This document shows, in pieces, positions 42,691-52,052 of a DNA stretch of 64,000 nt. This DNA comes from [Enterobacter] lignolyticus SCF1. GTDB taxonomy: Bacteria > Pseudomonadota > Gammaproteobacteria > Enterobacterales > Enterobacteriaceae. Under the pieces are notes generated by a model, which was not told where the DNA came from, made no database searches, and worked only from the letters and a program-made list of their open reading frames with translations. The stretch lies in the NCBI RefSeq assembly GCF_000164865.1, contig NC_014618.1:1984001-2048000 (forward strand). The letters run 5' to 3'. The stretch's first letter is position 1. The number at the start of each line of letters is the position of its first letter. The position numbers and the translations under genes were made by a program.

Positions 42691-44588
42691 TTTCTCCCGC
42701 CAGCGTTGGCTTCTGCCGGCGGGCCCGCAAATGGCTGCGGCCGGCTATCCTCGGGGGCAAAAAGATGGTCGAGGATCTTGCGCATCACCGGCGCGGCGAC
42801 CACGCCGTCGCTTCCTCCGTTTTCCAGAATCAATGCCACCGCCACCTGCGGATTTTTATACGGCGCAAAGGCCGTATAAAATACGTGATCGCGCAGGCGG
42901 GTAGGGATCATCTTCGCGTTGTAGGTCTGGTTCTCTTTCAGGCTGAACACCTGCGAGGTGCCGCTTTTTGCCGCAATGCCATAAGGCGCGGTATGGAAGA
43001 ACTTATAGCCGGTGCCGTTCGGCGCATTGGCCATACCGAACATCGCCTGACGCACCAGGCTCCAGTATGGTGACGTGGCGTCGGCAATCTGCGTTTCATG
43101 CCCGGGCTCGCGGTAGGGGATGACCTTGTTACCGGACTCTTCATCTTTCAGCAGGTGAGGGGGAATAACCCGCCCGTTATTGAGCAACGCCACCATCGCT
43201 TTCACCATCTGAATCGGCGTGGCTATCCAGTAGCCCTGGCCGATGCCGACCGAGATAGTGTCACCCTGATACCAGGCCTTTTTATGCACCCGCGCCTTCC
43301 AGCTGCGGCCCGGCAGCAGGCCCGTATACTCTTCATTGAGATCGATCCCGGTGGGTTTGCCGTAGCCAAACTGGCTCAGCATAGTATCGATGCGATCGAT
43401 GCCCATCATATAGGCCACCTGATAGAAGAACGTGTCGGCGGATTCTTCAATCGCCCTTGTGACGTCCAGCATGCCGTGACCGGTTTTTTTCCAGTCGCGG
43501 TAGTGGCGCTGGGTGCCGGGCAGCGTCCAGGTCGGCGCGCCAAAGAAGCGGGTCTGCGGGGTAATGACGCCGTCCAGCAGCGCCGACATCGCCATATACG
43601 GTTTTACCGTGGACGCTGGCGGATACAGGCCCTGCGTCACCCGGTTGATAAGCGGCAGGTTTTTATCCTGCAGCAGCGCATTGTAGTCCTGAGCGCTGAT
43701 GCCCTTCACGAACGGATTCGGGTCGTAGCTGGGGTTGGATACCATGGCCAGCACCGAACCATCGTGCGGGTCCTCCACCAGCACCGCCGCGCGCTGGCCG
43801 ACGAGCAGGCTTTCAATATATTCCTGCAGGCGCAGATCCAGCGTCAGGTGAATATCCTTTCCGGCGACAGGCGGCACGTCCTGCAGCAGCCGCACGATGC
43901 GGCCGTGGTTATCGACTTCGACCTCCTGATAGCCGGTTTTACCGTGCAGCGCGCTTTCGTAGTAGCGCTCAATGCCCTGCTTGCCGATGTTATGGTCGGC
44001 GGCGTAGTTTTCCGCGACCCCTTGCTTATCCAGCGCCTTCAGATCGCTGTCGTTAATTTTCGATACATAGCCCAGCACGTGCGCCAGCTCGGCGCCATAG
44101 GGATACTGGCGGTCCTGGTAGCTGTCGATGGTGACGCCGCTGAAGCGGAACTGGTTAACGGAGAAGCGGGCGATTTCGACGTCGGTCAGCGCGTTTTTCA
44201 GCACCACCGGGCGGTAGCGGCTGCTGGATTTTAGCGCTTTGCGGAACTGTTCAATATCCTCTGGCGTCAGGTCGACTATCGGCCTGAGCTGAGCCAGTAG
44301 CGCGTCCATATCGCTGATTTTATAAGGGGTAACGGAAATATCGTACCAGGTAACGTTCCTGACCAGCGGAATGCCGTTACGGTCATAAATAATGCCGCGG
44401 GTGGGTGCAACCGGCAGCATCTTGATGTCGTTTTCATTGGAGCGCGTGGTGTAATAGCGGTGCTCATCAACCTGCAGACGATAGAGATTGATAACCAGGA
44501 TGCTAAAGCAGATTACGACCAGGCCGAAGGCCACAAGCACGCGACGAAGAAAGAGTTTTCTCTCCGCTTCATAGTCTCTGAATGTCAT
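42687..44588 (-). CDS. second PBP2-type D,D-transpeptidase (PBP2-SAL-like MrdA paralogue)
   Basis: 633 residues. Membrane anchor ~14-36, pedestal domain with APTRGIIYDRNGIPL, then the transpeptidase: nucleophile S326 in YPPASTVKPY (canonical PBP2 has PPGSTVK), SAD in EESADTFFYQ, and KSGTSQVF. It has all landmarks of E. coli PBP2 but lies between flhE and argS and not in the mrdAB locus, so it is a paralogue. Salmonella has an extra PBP2 (PBP2-SAL) at this position, reported to act in acidic, intracellular conditions. E. coli K-12 has none here. Predicted penicillin-sensitive cell-elongation enzyme. Confidence 0.9.
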   Translation of the reverse strand: MTFRDYEAERKLFLRRVLVAFGLVVICFSILVINLYRLQVDEHRYYTTRSNENDIKMLPVAPTRGIIYDRNGIPLVRNVTWYDISVTPYKISDMDALLAQLRPIVDLTPEDIEQFRKALKSSSRYRPVVLKNALTDVEIARFSVNQFRFSGVTIDSYQDRQYPYGAELAHVLGYVSKINDSDLKALDKQGVAENYAADHNIGKQGIERYYESALHGKTGYQEVEVDNHGRIVRLLQDVPPVAGKDIHLTLDLRLQEYIESLLVGQRAAVLVEDPHDGSVLAMVSNPSYDPNPFVKGISAQDYNALLQDKNLPLINRVTQGLYPPASTVKPYMAMSALLDGVITPQTRFFGAPTWTLPGTQRHYRDWKKTGHGMLDVTRAIEESADTFFYQVAYMMGIDRIDTMLSQFGYGKPTGIDLNEEYTGLLPGRSWKARVHKKAWYQGDTISVGIGQGYWIATPIQMVKAMVALLNNGRVIPPHLLKDEESGNKVIPYREPGHETQIADATSPYWSLVRQAMFGMANAPNGTGYKFFHTAPYGIAAKSGTSQVFSLKENQTYNAKMIPTRLRDHVFYTAFAPYKNPQVAVALILENGGSDGVVAAPVMRKILDHLFAPEDSRPQPFAGPPAEANAGGRN

Positions 44589-44744
44589 TACCGGTACCCA
44601 GTGTATAAGCCGCCTAATGATACGGACCGGCTACCGGTATGACAGACAAAAAATGTACCATCCCTCAGGCGAAATGTGACATTTTTTGTGAAGTGTTACA
44701 GCCTGAGTTCGCGACGGAGCTCAGGCTGATGATTGTCGGGCTAA
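44589..44744 (-). promoter_or_regulatory. PBP2-paralogue promoter region with two repeat pairs
   Basis: Reading toward the gene: arms ACAAAAAATGT at 44679-44689 and 44646-44656 form a perfect 11-bp inverted repeat 22 nt apart. The palindrome TACCGGTA occurs twice, at 44632-44639 and 44589-44596, the second touching the ATG. Also an AGCCTGAG/CTCAGGCT hairpin near 44699-44727 after argS, without a T-run. No good ribosome-binding site is visible before the ATG. Regulator unknown. Confidence 0.55.
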
Positions 44745-46478
44745 CTACATGCGTTCGACGGTCTCGATACCCAGCGTATCCAGGCCCAGCTTCAGGGTCT
44801 TCGCGGTCAGCAGCGCCAGCTTCAGGCGGCTGTTGCGAACCGCTTCGCTGTCTGCGGAGAGGATCGGGCAGTGCTCGTAGAAACCGGAGAACAGGCCCGC
44901 CAGATCGTACAGATAGGCGCACATGACGTGCGGCGTGCCGTCGCGAGCGACCACGGTCAGCGTCTCTTCAAACTGCAGCAGACGCGCCGCCAGCTGCGCT
45001 TCGCGATCCTCGCTGATGATGACCGCGGCGCTGGCCAGCGCGCTTTCCTCGATACCGGCTTTACGGAACACGGAGAGCACGCGGGTATAGGCATACTGCA
45101 TATACGGCGCGGTATTGCCTTCGAAGGCCAGCATCAGATCCCAGTCGAAGATGTAGTCGGTGGTACGGCTTTTTGACAGATCCGCATACTTAACGGCGCC
45201 GATACCCACCGCATTGGCCAGTTTTTCCAGCTCGTCGGCAGGCATATCCGGGTTCTTCTCCGCTACCAGGCGACGGGCGCGGTCCAGCGCTTCGTCCAGC
45301 AGTTCGGAGAGCTTAATGGTGCCGCCTGCGCGGGTTTTGAACGGCTTGCCGTCCTTGCCCAGCATCATGCCGAACATGTGGTGTTCCAGCGGCACGGAGT
45401 CAGGCACATAGCCGGCTTTACGCACGATAGTCCACGCCTGCATCAGGTGCTGATGCTGGCGGGAGTCGATGTAGTACAGCACGCGATCCGCATGCAGGGT
45501 TTCGTAGCGGTATTTGGCGCAGGCGATATCGGTAGTGGTGTACAGATAGCCGCCGTCTTTTTTCTGGATGATAACGCCCATCGCTTCGCCTTCCTTGTTT
45601 TTAAACTCATCAAGGAATACGACGGTGGCGCCTTCGCTCTCCACGGCCAGGCCTTTGGCTTTCAGGTCGGCGACGATACCCGGCAGCATCGGGTTATACA
45701 GGCTTTCGCCCATCACGTCGTCGCGGGTCAGCGTCACGTTCAGGCGCTCGTAGGTTATCTGGTTCTGGGTCATGGTGATGTCGACCAGCTTGCGCCACAT
45801 TTCACGGCAATACTCATCGCCGCCCTGCAGCTTCACCACGTAGCCGCGCGCGCGCTCGGCGAAGGCTTCATCTTCGTCGTAGTGCTTTTTCGCGTCGCGA
45901 TAGAAACCTTCGAGGTCAGAAAGCGCCATTTCACCGGCGTTTTCCTGCTGCTGCTTTTCAAGCCAGGCAATCAGCATGCCGAACTGGGTGCCCCAGTCGC
46001 CGACGTGGTTGGCGCGGATAACCTTGTGGCCAAGGAATTCCTGGGTCCGCACAGAGGCGTCGCCGATGATGGTGGAACGCACATGGCCGACGTGCATCTC
46101 TTTTGCCACGTTAGGCGCGGAGTAGTCGATAACCACGGTCTGCGCGGGCTGTTTCGCCACGCCCAGGCGGTCGGAAGCCAGCGCGGCGTCAACGTGACTT
46201 GCAAGGAATGCCGGGTCGAGGAAGATATTGATAAAGCCCGGACCGGCGATTTCAACCTTGCTGGCGATGCCGTTAAGGTCGAGATGAGACAGCACCTGCT
46301 CTGCCAGTTGTCGCGGGGCCATGCCCAGTTTTTTCGCAACCGCCATCACGCCATTGGCCTGATAGTCGCCAAACTGTACTTTTGCTGACTGACGAACCTG
46401 CGGTTCGCAATCGGCAGGCGCGCCTGCCGCAATCAGGGCCTGACTGACTTTTTCTGAGAGAAGAGCCTGAATATTCAC
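44745..46478 (-). CDS. argS: ArgS, arginyl-tRNA synthetase
   Basis: 577 residues, as in E. coli. Class I enzyme: additional N-terminal domain (~1-110), HIGH-type motif H129-V-G-H132 (EMHVGHVRST), Rossmann fold, then the C-terminal anticodon-binding helical bundle ending DTLGIETVERM. The KMSKS loop is degenerate, as usual for ArgS. Charges tRNA-Arg. Confidence 0.97.
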   Translation of the reverse strand: MNIQALLSEKVSQALIAAGAPADCEPQVRQSAKVQFGDYQANGVMAVAKKLGMAPRQLAEQVLSHLDLNGIASKVEIAGPGFINIFLDPAFLASHVDAALASDRLGVAKQPAQTVVIDYSAPNVAKEMHVGHVRSTIIGDASVRTQEFLGHKVIRANHVGDWGTQFGMLIAWLEKQQQENAGEMALSDLEGFYRDAKKHYDEDEAFAERARGYVVKLQGGDEYCREMWRKLVDITMTQNQITYERLNVTLTRDDVMGESLYNPMLPGIVADLKAKGLAVESEGATVVFLDEFKNKEGEAMGVIIQKKDGGYLYTTTDIACAKYRYETLHADRVLYYIDSRQHQHLMQAWTIVRKAGYVPDSVPLEHHMFGMMLGKDGKPFKTRAGGTIKLSELLDEALDRARRLVAEKNPDMPADELEKLANAVGIGAVKYADLSKSRTTDYIFDWDLMLAFEGNTAPYMQYAYTRVLSVFRKAGIEESALASAAVIISEDREAQLAARLLQFEETLTVVARDGTPHVMCAYLYDLAGLFSGFYEHCPILSADSEAVRNSRLKLALLTAKTLKLGLDTLGIETVERM

Positions 46479-46721
46479 CGGAATACCTTACGTTGATGGC
46501 GCTGCATTCGTCTGCTGGCAGCGCCGGGATATGGACACGATAAGGCGCGATTATACTGCATTTGCCCTGCGCCGTCAGCCCTGCGAACGCGCTGTAAGAC
46601 GAGGAAAAACAGCGCGCGATTAACGAATAACCATTCATTCGCCGCCGGGCGCAATCTTCATTTGGTGTGTCGTCGACAACAGGGTAGATTAGCGCTCTTT
46701 AGCCCGCCCGCAGAGGTAAAA

Positions 46722-47297
46722 ATGACACACTGGCAGACCGTACCTGAACTGCATGATATTTCCGCAGATTTGCCGCGATTCACCGAAGCGTTAACAGAAC
46801 TTGCCACCCGGCTGGGGCTGGATATTGCGCCGCTGTCCGCAGACCATATTTCCCTGCGCTGCCATCAGAACGCGACCGCCGAGCGCTGGCGTAAGGGATT
46901 TGAACAGTGCGGCGAGCTGCTGTCGGAAAACATCATTAACGGACGCCCCATCTGCCTGTTTAAACTGCGTCAGCCGGTATCGGTCGCCCACTGGCAGTTT
47001 GCGGTGGTAGAGCTGCCCTGGCCGGGTGAAAAACGCTATCCGCATGAAGGGTGGGAGCATATCGAAATCGTCCTGCCCGGCGAGCCGCAGACGCTTAACG
47101 CCCGCGCGCTGGCGCTGCTGGCGGATGGCGGGCTAAGCCAGCCCGGGATCGTCGTGAAAACCAGCTCGCCGAAAGGGGAGCGGGAGCGGCTGCCGAACCC
47201 GACGCTGGCGGTGACGGACGGCAGGGTGACGATTAAGTTTCATCCGTGGTCTATTGAAGCGATTGTCGCCAGCGAGGCAGGCGATGCAACAATGTGA
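46722..47297 (+). CDS. yecM: YecM, VOC-fold protein
   Basis: 191 residues from MTHWQTVPEL, with GAGGT upstream; an in-frame extension of 20 codons is not conserved. Vicinal-oxygen-chelate-like fold, with H-x-S-L-R-C-H and HEGWEHIEIV carrying potential metal ligands. Function unknown; a metal-binding role is suggested by structure of the E. coli protein. Divergent from argS. Confidence 0.9.
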   Translation: MTHWQTVPELHDISADLPRFTEALTELATRLGLDIAPLSADHISLRCHQNATAERWRKGFEQCGELLSENIINGRPICLFKLRQPVSVAHWQFAVVELPWPGEKRYPHEGWEHIEIVLPGEPQTLNARALALLADGGLSQPGIVVKTSSPKGERERLPNPTLAVTDGRVTIKFHPWSIEAIVASEAGDATM

Positions 47298-47363
47298 GCT
47301 TACGCGAGATCTGCATAACGCAATCATGGCATGATGGCGCGTCAGTTAAAAAAGGAGAAGGTA

Positions 47364-48107
47364 ATGGCTTTGCTGGAAATCTGCTGTTACAGCATGGAGT
47401 GTGCGCGTGAAGCGCAGCAGCAGGGAGCGGACCGCATTGAGCTGTGCGCCGCGCCGCTGGAAGGCGGATTAACGCCGTCGGCAGGCGTGCTTAAATCGGT
47501 GCGTCAGCAGGTGACGATTCCGGTGCATCCGATTGTCCGACCGCGCGGCGGCGATTTTTGCTACACCGAAGGGGAGTTCGCCGCCATGCTGGAGGATATT
47601 CGCACCCTCCGCGAGCTGGGTTTCCCGGGGCTGGTGACCGGCGTACTGAACGCCGACGGCCAGGTCGATCTTCCCAGAATGCGTCTGATTATGGAAGCTG
47701 CCGGTCCGCTGGCGGTGACGTTTCACCGGGCGTTCGATATGTGCGCCGACCCGCTGGAGACCTTCAGACAGCTGGCCTCGCTCGGCGTCGCACGGATCCT
47801 GACCTCCGGGCAGCAGCAGAGCGCGGAAAAAGGTCTTTCGCTTATCAGGGAACTTATTGCCGAAAGCCGTACTCCAATAATAATGGCTGGGGCAGGCGTC
47901 AGGGCGAATAACCTTACGCTGTTTCTCGAGGCTGGCGTGACGGAGCTGCACAGCTCGGCAGGTCAATGGCTGCCGTCGCCGATGCGCTTTCGTAACCCAG
48001 GGCTGTCGATGTCAACGGACCCGGATGCCGATGAATATTCCCGATACGCCGTTAACGGCGCGTCGGTGGCGGAGATGAAAACGATCGTCTCCCGCTACGC
48101 GAAATAA
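47364..48107 (+). CDS. cutC: CutC, copper homeostasis protein family
   Basis: 247 residues from MALLEICCYSMEC, with AAGGAGAAGG before the ATG. TIM-barrel CutC family, with HPIVRPRGGDFCY and VTFHRAFDMC conserved. The name comes from copper-sensitivity phenotypes in E. coli that were later attributed to the embedded small RNA MicL rather than to CutC itself, so the true function is open. Confidence 0.93.
   Translation: MALLEICCYSMECAREAQQQGADRIELCAAPLEGGLTPSAGVLKSVRQQVTIPVHPIVRPRGGDFCYTEGEFAAMLEDIRTLRELGFPGLVTGVLNADGQVDLPRMRLIMEAAGPLAVTFHRAFDMCADPLETFRQLASLGVARILTSGQQQSAEKGLSLIRELIAESRTPIIMAGAGVRANNLTLFLEAGVTELHSSAGQWLPSPMRFRNPGLSMSTDPDADEYSRYAVNGASVAEMKTIVSRYAK
47849..47877 (+). promoter_or_regulatory. 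sigma-E promoter of micL inside cutC
   Basis: GGAACTT (47849-47855), 17-bp spacer, TCCAA (47873-47877), resembling the RpoE consensus GGAACTT-N15-17-TCTRA/TCAAA. Its position predicts a transcript of ~307 nt to the terminator, the reported length of E. coli MicL. Confidence 0.7.
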
Positions 48108-48189
48108 CCGTTTTTTACCGCGCATCATGTCGCCCAATGTGATGCTTGTTTGTACCAGGCCCCTGCCATTTAAACAGGGGCCTTTTTTT
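47883..48189 (+). ncRNA. micL: MicL small RNA (processed form ~48110-48189)
   Basis: The 3' UTR of cutC keeps the MicL-S region (ATGTGATGCTTGTTTGT at 48137-48153) and ends in a strong terminator: AGGCCCCTG / CAGGGGCCT (48157-48183) plus seven T. In E. coli MicL is made by sigma-E, cut to an ~80-nt form, and blocks translation of the lipoprotein Lpp via Hfq. Start inferred from the promoter. Confidence 0.78.
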
Positions 48190-48201
48190 ATGCGCGAGAT
48201 G

Positions 48202-49176
48202 TCAGGGCTTTCTGGCGATAATTACGGCGCGAAGCGGCGCCGGATAGCCTTCCACCGTTTTTGTACGGTCGTTCGGGTCGAGGAAATCGGCCAGCGATTC
48301 GGTGATCATCCAGTCGGTGCGGCGCTGCTCATCGGTGCTGGTGACGTTCATATCGACAATACGCACATCGACAAAGCCGCACTTCTCAAGCCACATCTTC
48401 AGCGCGGCCGCCGAGGGGATGAAGTAGACGTTGCGCATCTGGGCGTAGCGATCGCCGGGCACCAGCACGGTATTTTCATCACCGTCCACCACCAGCGTTT
48501 CCAGCACCAGTTCGCCATCCTGCACCAGCTGATCTTTCAACTGCCACAGATGGTCGAGCGGCGAACGGCGGTGATAAAGCACGCCCATTGAGAAGACGGT
48601 GTCAAACGCCTGCAGCGCCGGCATCTGCTCAATGCCAAGCGGCAGCAGATGCGCGCGCTGGTCGTTGCCCAGCAGCTTACGCACCGCTTCGAACTGGCAG
48701 AGGAACAGCTGCGTCGGGTCAATGCCCACCGCCAGACGGGCGCCTGCGCCCACCATACGCCACATGTGGTAGCCGCTGCCGCAGCCGACATCGAGGATAG
48801 TCCGGCCGGTCAGGTCAGAAAGATGCGGCAGCACGCGATCCCACTTCCAGTCGGAGCGCCATTCGGTATCGATATCCAGACCGTACAGCGAAAACGGCCC
48901 TTTGCGCCACGGCATCAGGTTGCGTAAGAGCTTTTCGATGCCCTTCAGCTGTCCGTCGCTGAGCGGCGATTCGCTCTGTGCGCTGACGCTGTGCAGGAGG
49001 TCCAGCTTCCACGGCTGCAGTTCGGGCAAGAACTCGACGGAGCGCGACCACTGCTTGAACTGGCCGTGGAGCGAGGCCTTTTGCCAGGCGGCAATCTGCG
49101 CGGGCAGCGTTTCCAGCCAGTGGGAGAGGGCCGGATCTTTGGCGATTAGCTGATAAAAATTACCGAAATCGATCAT
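48202..49176 (-). CDS. cmoB: CmoB, tRNA U34 carboxymethyltransferase
   Basis: 324 residues. Class I methyltransferase fold with ILDVGCGSGYHMWRM (SAM/carboxy-SAM site) and FDTVFSMGVLYHRRSPLDHL. It uses carboxy-S-adenosylmethionine made by CmoA to convert 5-hydroxyuridine-34 to cmo5U in tRNAs, widening codon reading. Overlaps cmoA by 4 nt. Confidence 0.96.
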   Translation of the reverse strand: MIDFGNFYQLIAKDPALSHWLETLPAQIAAWQKASLHGQFKQWSRSVEFLPELQPWKLDLLHSVSAQSESPLSDGQLKGIEKLLRNLMPWRKGPFSLYGLDIDTEWRSDWKWDRVLPHLSDLTGRTILDVGCGSGYHMWRMVGAGARLAVGIDPTQLFLCQFEAVRKLLGNDQRAHLLPLGIEQMPALQAFDTVFSMGVLYHRRSPLDHLWQLKDQLVQDGELVLETLVVDGDENTVLVPGDRYAQMRNVYFIPSAAALKMWLEKCGFVDVRIVDMNVTSTDEQRRTDWMITESLADFLDPNDRTKTVEGYPAPLRAVIIARKP

Positions 49177-49916
49177 GCCGCTTCCCCGGCTTTCAGCGCC
49201 ACGAGAGAGCCAAAGTTAAAGCACTGGAACCACAGCTCGCTGTGCTCAAAGCCCGCCTGATGCAGGCGCGCCTTGTGGGTTTCCACCGAGTCCGTCAGCA
49301 TCACGTTTTCCAGCATATTGCGCTTCTGGCTGATTTCCAGCTCGCTGTAGCCGTTGGCGCGCTTGAAGTCATGATGCATGTTGAACAGCAGTTCGCCTAC
49401 GGTCTCGTCCTCGAAGCTGAACTTTTCCGACAGCACCAGCGCGCCGCCCGGGTTCAGCCCCTGATAGATCTTCGCCAGCAGCGCCTGGCGCTCCGCAGGC
49501 GCGATGAACTGCAGGGTAAAATTGAGGACCACCAGCGAGGCGTTTTCAATGTGAATATCGCGGATATCGCCTTCGATGACGTCAACCGGCGTCGGCGCTT
49601 TCCAGGACTCAATGTGGCGGCGGCAGCGCTCTACCATGGCCGGAGAGTTATCAATCGCGATAATGTTGCAGCCCTCGTGCGCAATATTGCGGCGAATGGA
49701 CAGCGTCGCCGCGCCCAGAGAGCAGCCCAGATCGTACACCTGGGTGCGGGGCTTCACGAAGCGCTCCGCGAGCATACCGATCATCGAGATGATATTGGAA
49801 TAACCCGGCACTGAACGCTGGATCATATCGGGAAACACTTCGGCTACCCGTTCATCGAAGGTCCAGTCGCCGAGGCTGGCGATTGGCGCAGAAAAAAGCG
49901 TGTCGCGATGGGACAT
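49173..49916 (-). CDS. cmoA: CmoA, carboxy-S-adenosylmethionine synthase
   Basis: 247 residues, same as E. coli. Methyltransferase fold with VYDLGCSLGAATLSIRR and VVLNFTLQFI. Makes carboxy-SAM from SAM and prephenate for CmoB. Upstream partner of cmoB in a two-gene operon. Confidence 0.96.
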   Translation of the reverse strand: MSHRDTLFSAPIASLGDWTFDERVAEVFPDMIQRSVPGYSNIISMIGMLAERFVKPRTQVYDLGCSLGAATLSIRRNIAHEGCNIIAIDNSPAMVERCRRHIESWKAPTPVDVIEGDIRDIHIENASLVVLNFTLQFIAPAERQALLAKIYQGLNPGGALVLSEKFSFEDETVGELLFNMHHDFKRANGYSELEISQKRNMLENVMLTDSVETHKARLHQAGFEHSELWFQCFNFGSLVALKAGEAA

Positions 49917-49953
49917 AACGTGGTTCCAGAAAATAAAAACGGCGTATTGTGCG

Positions 49954-50349
49954 CTAATGCAGGGAGAAAACCAACTCCCAGGGCATATACCACAGGTTCG
50001 CCAGCACCATCAGCACCAGCGCGCACCAGGTGGCGCTCATCGCCGAACGGCGCCAGCGAATCAGGCGATGGTGAAAGCCGTAATAGTGCATCAGGCGCCC
50101 GGCGATCAGCAGAATGCCGCAGATGTGCACCATCCAGTTTGCGGCGCCGTCCATCTCCATGAACAGCAGCAGCAGCAGGGCGATGGGGATGTACTCCACC
50201 GCGTTGCCGTGAATGCGAATGGCGCTTTGCAGCTCGCTAAAACCGCCGTCGCCGTAGGCGACGCGGTAGAGCATACGCAGGCGTACGACGTCAAAAGAAA
50301 ACTTGATTAACAACAACGCACCCAGCACGGCATACAGCGCGCTTACCAT
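49954..50349 (-). CDS. yecN: YecN, MAPEG-family membrane protein
   Basis: 131 residues with four hydrophobic segments. Family pattern RIHGNAVEYIPIALLLL (the MAPEG R-x-x-x-N-x-x-E-type motif). Related to glutathione-dependent membrane enzymes; its own substrate is unknown. 37 nt upstream of cmoA on the same strand, so probably co-transcribed. Confidence 0.9.
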   Translation of the reverse strand: MVSALYAVLGALLLIKFSFDVVRLRMLYRVAYGDGGFSELQSAIRIHGNAVEYIPIALLLLLFMEMDGAANWMVHICGILLIAGRLMHYYGFHHRLIRWRRSAMSATWCALVLMVLANLWYMPWELVFSLH

Positions 50350-50401
50350 ACAAACTCCCTTTTAAACTGGTCGATGGCACTGTCTATGATAGAAAGGAAT
50401 A

Positions 50402-51220
50402 TCAGAAAAGAGAAGTTTGCAATGGGATAGACGGCGCGGAACCGATCTCCGGCAGCACGCGCTGCAGGTCGCTCCACAGGGTATCCACCAGCTCCGGCGC
50501 CTGGGCGATATCCGGGGTGTGCAAAAACAGATACGGCGTTGTGGTCTGCGCCCACTGCGGCAGGGTTTGCAGCCAGACCGCGAACAGCTGCTGGTTCTGC
50601 GCCATGTCGTCGCTGCCGATAAAGCGCACCATCGGGTTGGCGGCGGTGACTACCGCGTGAACCGGCACCTTCGGCTTTTTGCGCTGGGCCTCAATCACCG
50701 CCTCGCTGTGCGGTATGGCGTGATGTACCGGGCGGCTGTCGAGAATAACGCGGTTAACGCCGCGCGCGTGAAGCCCGCGGTTGAGCTGCTTTTCCTCTTC
50801 GCCTTTGGCGAAAAACAGCGGATGGCGCACTTCAACGCCGTAGGTGAAGGTGCCCGGCAGGCCGTCGAGAAACGCCCACAGGGCAGGGAGATCTCCGGGA
50901 CCGAAGGTTGCCGGCAGCTGCAGCCAGTACTGACCGATGCGCGCCGCCAGCGGGTCCATCCGGTTAAAAAACTCCGCGGTTAAATCATCGCAGCGGCGTA
51001 GCGCCGCCTGATGGGAGATAGTCGCCGGAAACTTAAAGCAGAAGCGGAAGCCGTCGTCGGTTTGCGCTTTCCAGCGCTCGACGATCTCCGCTTTCGGCAG
51101 GGCGTACAGCGTGGTGTTGCCCTCCACGCAGTTAAAGTGGCGGGCATAGATATCCAGACCGGTGATACCCAGTCGCGCCCATTTCGGGTGCGACCACTGC
51201 GGGAGCCCAAGATAGATCAT
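50402..51220 (-). CDS. yecE: YecE, DUF72 protein
   Basis: 272 residues from MIYLGLPQWSHPKW, as in E. coli; a longer in-frame start would lie inside yecD. TIM-barrel DUF72 fold, with FNCVEGNTTLYALP and FRFCFKFPATISHQ conserved. Function unknown. The ATG overlaps the yecD stop by 4 nt. Confidence 0.92.
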   Translation of the reverse strand: MIYLGLPQWSHPKWARLGITGLDIYARHFNCVEGNTTLYALPKAEIVERWKAQTDDGFRFCFKFPATISHQAALRRCDDLTAEFFNRMDPLAARIGQYWLQLPATFGPGDLPALWAFLDGLPGTFTYGVEVRHPLFFAKGEEEKQLNRGLHARGVNRVILDSRPVHHAIPHSEAVIEAQRKKPKVPVHAVVTAANPMVRFIGSDDMAQNQQLFAVWLQTLPQWAQTTTPYLFLHTPDIAQAPELVDTLWSDLQRVLPEIGSAPSIPLQTSLF

Positions 51221-51783
51221 AAGGCCTTGAGGATCTCCCCGGTGCTGCGCACGCGGGCGATGCGCGGGAATATATGCGTCATGCTGCCCTGATGCTGTTC
51301 CGCGCTGGCGGCGCTGCACGCGTCCTCCGCGATTACCAGGCTAAATCCCAGCTCCCAGGCATTGCGCGCGGTGGACTCAACGCCAATGTTGGTGGAGATA
51401 CCGCACAGAATCAGTGTGTCGATGCCGCGACGGCGCAGCTGAAGCTCCAGGTCGGTGCCGTAAAAGGCGCCCCACTGGCGCTTAGTGACCTCAATATCGC
51501 TCGCTTTTTTACCCAGGGCCTGCGGGTACGTCCACCAGTTGTCCGGCAGCACGCGCGCAGGCGCCTGGGCGTCGACCGGCTGCTTTAATGCTTCGGCGTA
51601 ATCGGCTGACCAGCCGACGCGCACCATGACAACGGGCGATCCCTGCTGGCGGCATTTGTCGGCCATTTTCGCCGCATTAGCCACCACGTCGCTGGCCGCA
51701 TGCGGGCCTCCGGCGAAAGGTAAAATACCTTCCTGCAGGTCGATAACCACCAGCGCCGTTTTCTTTGCGTTCAGTTCAAACAT
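51217..51783 (-). CDS. yecD: YecD, isochorismatase-family hydrolase
   Basis: 188 residues. Isochorismatase fold with the catalytic-type Asp in LVVIDLQEGIL and the Cys in LILCGISTNIGVEST. Substrate unknown (amide or ether hydrolysis in the family). First gene of yecD-yecE; divergent from aspS. Confidence 0.92.
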   Translation of the reverse strand: MFELNAKKTALVVIDLQEGILPFAGGPHAASDVVANAAKMADKCRQQGSPVVMVRVGWSADYAEALKQPVDAQAPARVLPDNWWTYPQALGKKASDIEVTKRQWGAFYGTDLELQLRRRGIDTLILCGISTNIGVESTARNAWELGFSLVIAEDACSAASAEQHQGSMTHIFPRIARVRSTGEILKAL

Positions 51784-52052
51784 GTTAATCCCCGTTAAAT
51801 CACTCTGTTAGAGGAGCCACCTTACGATGAGATGACGGCCATCCGGACGCACATTTTTGTTAATTTTTGTGAGGACGCGCAACAAGCGTACAGCAATCAC
51901 GCGTACGATGCGCGTCGGGCTTATCGTACGGCAGAATTTCCAGTATAATAGCCGCCTTTTTTCATCCAGTTGTGACATTCAGCTAAAGCTGCGACAGTAT
52001 TGCCTGCAAGGCAGGCGACAATTCGGCCTGCGGCTAAGTTAAGGGATATCTC

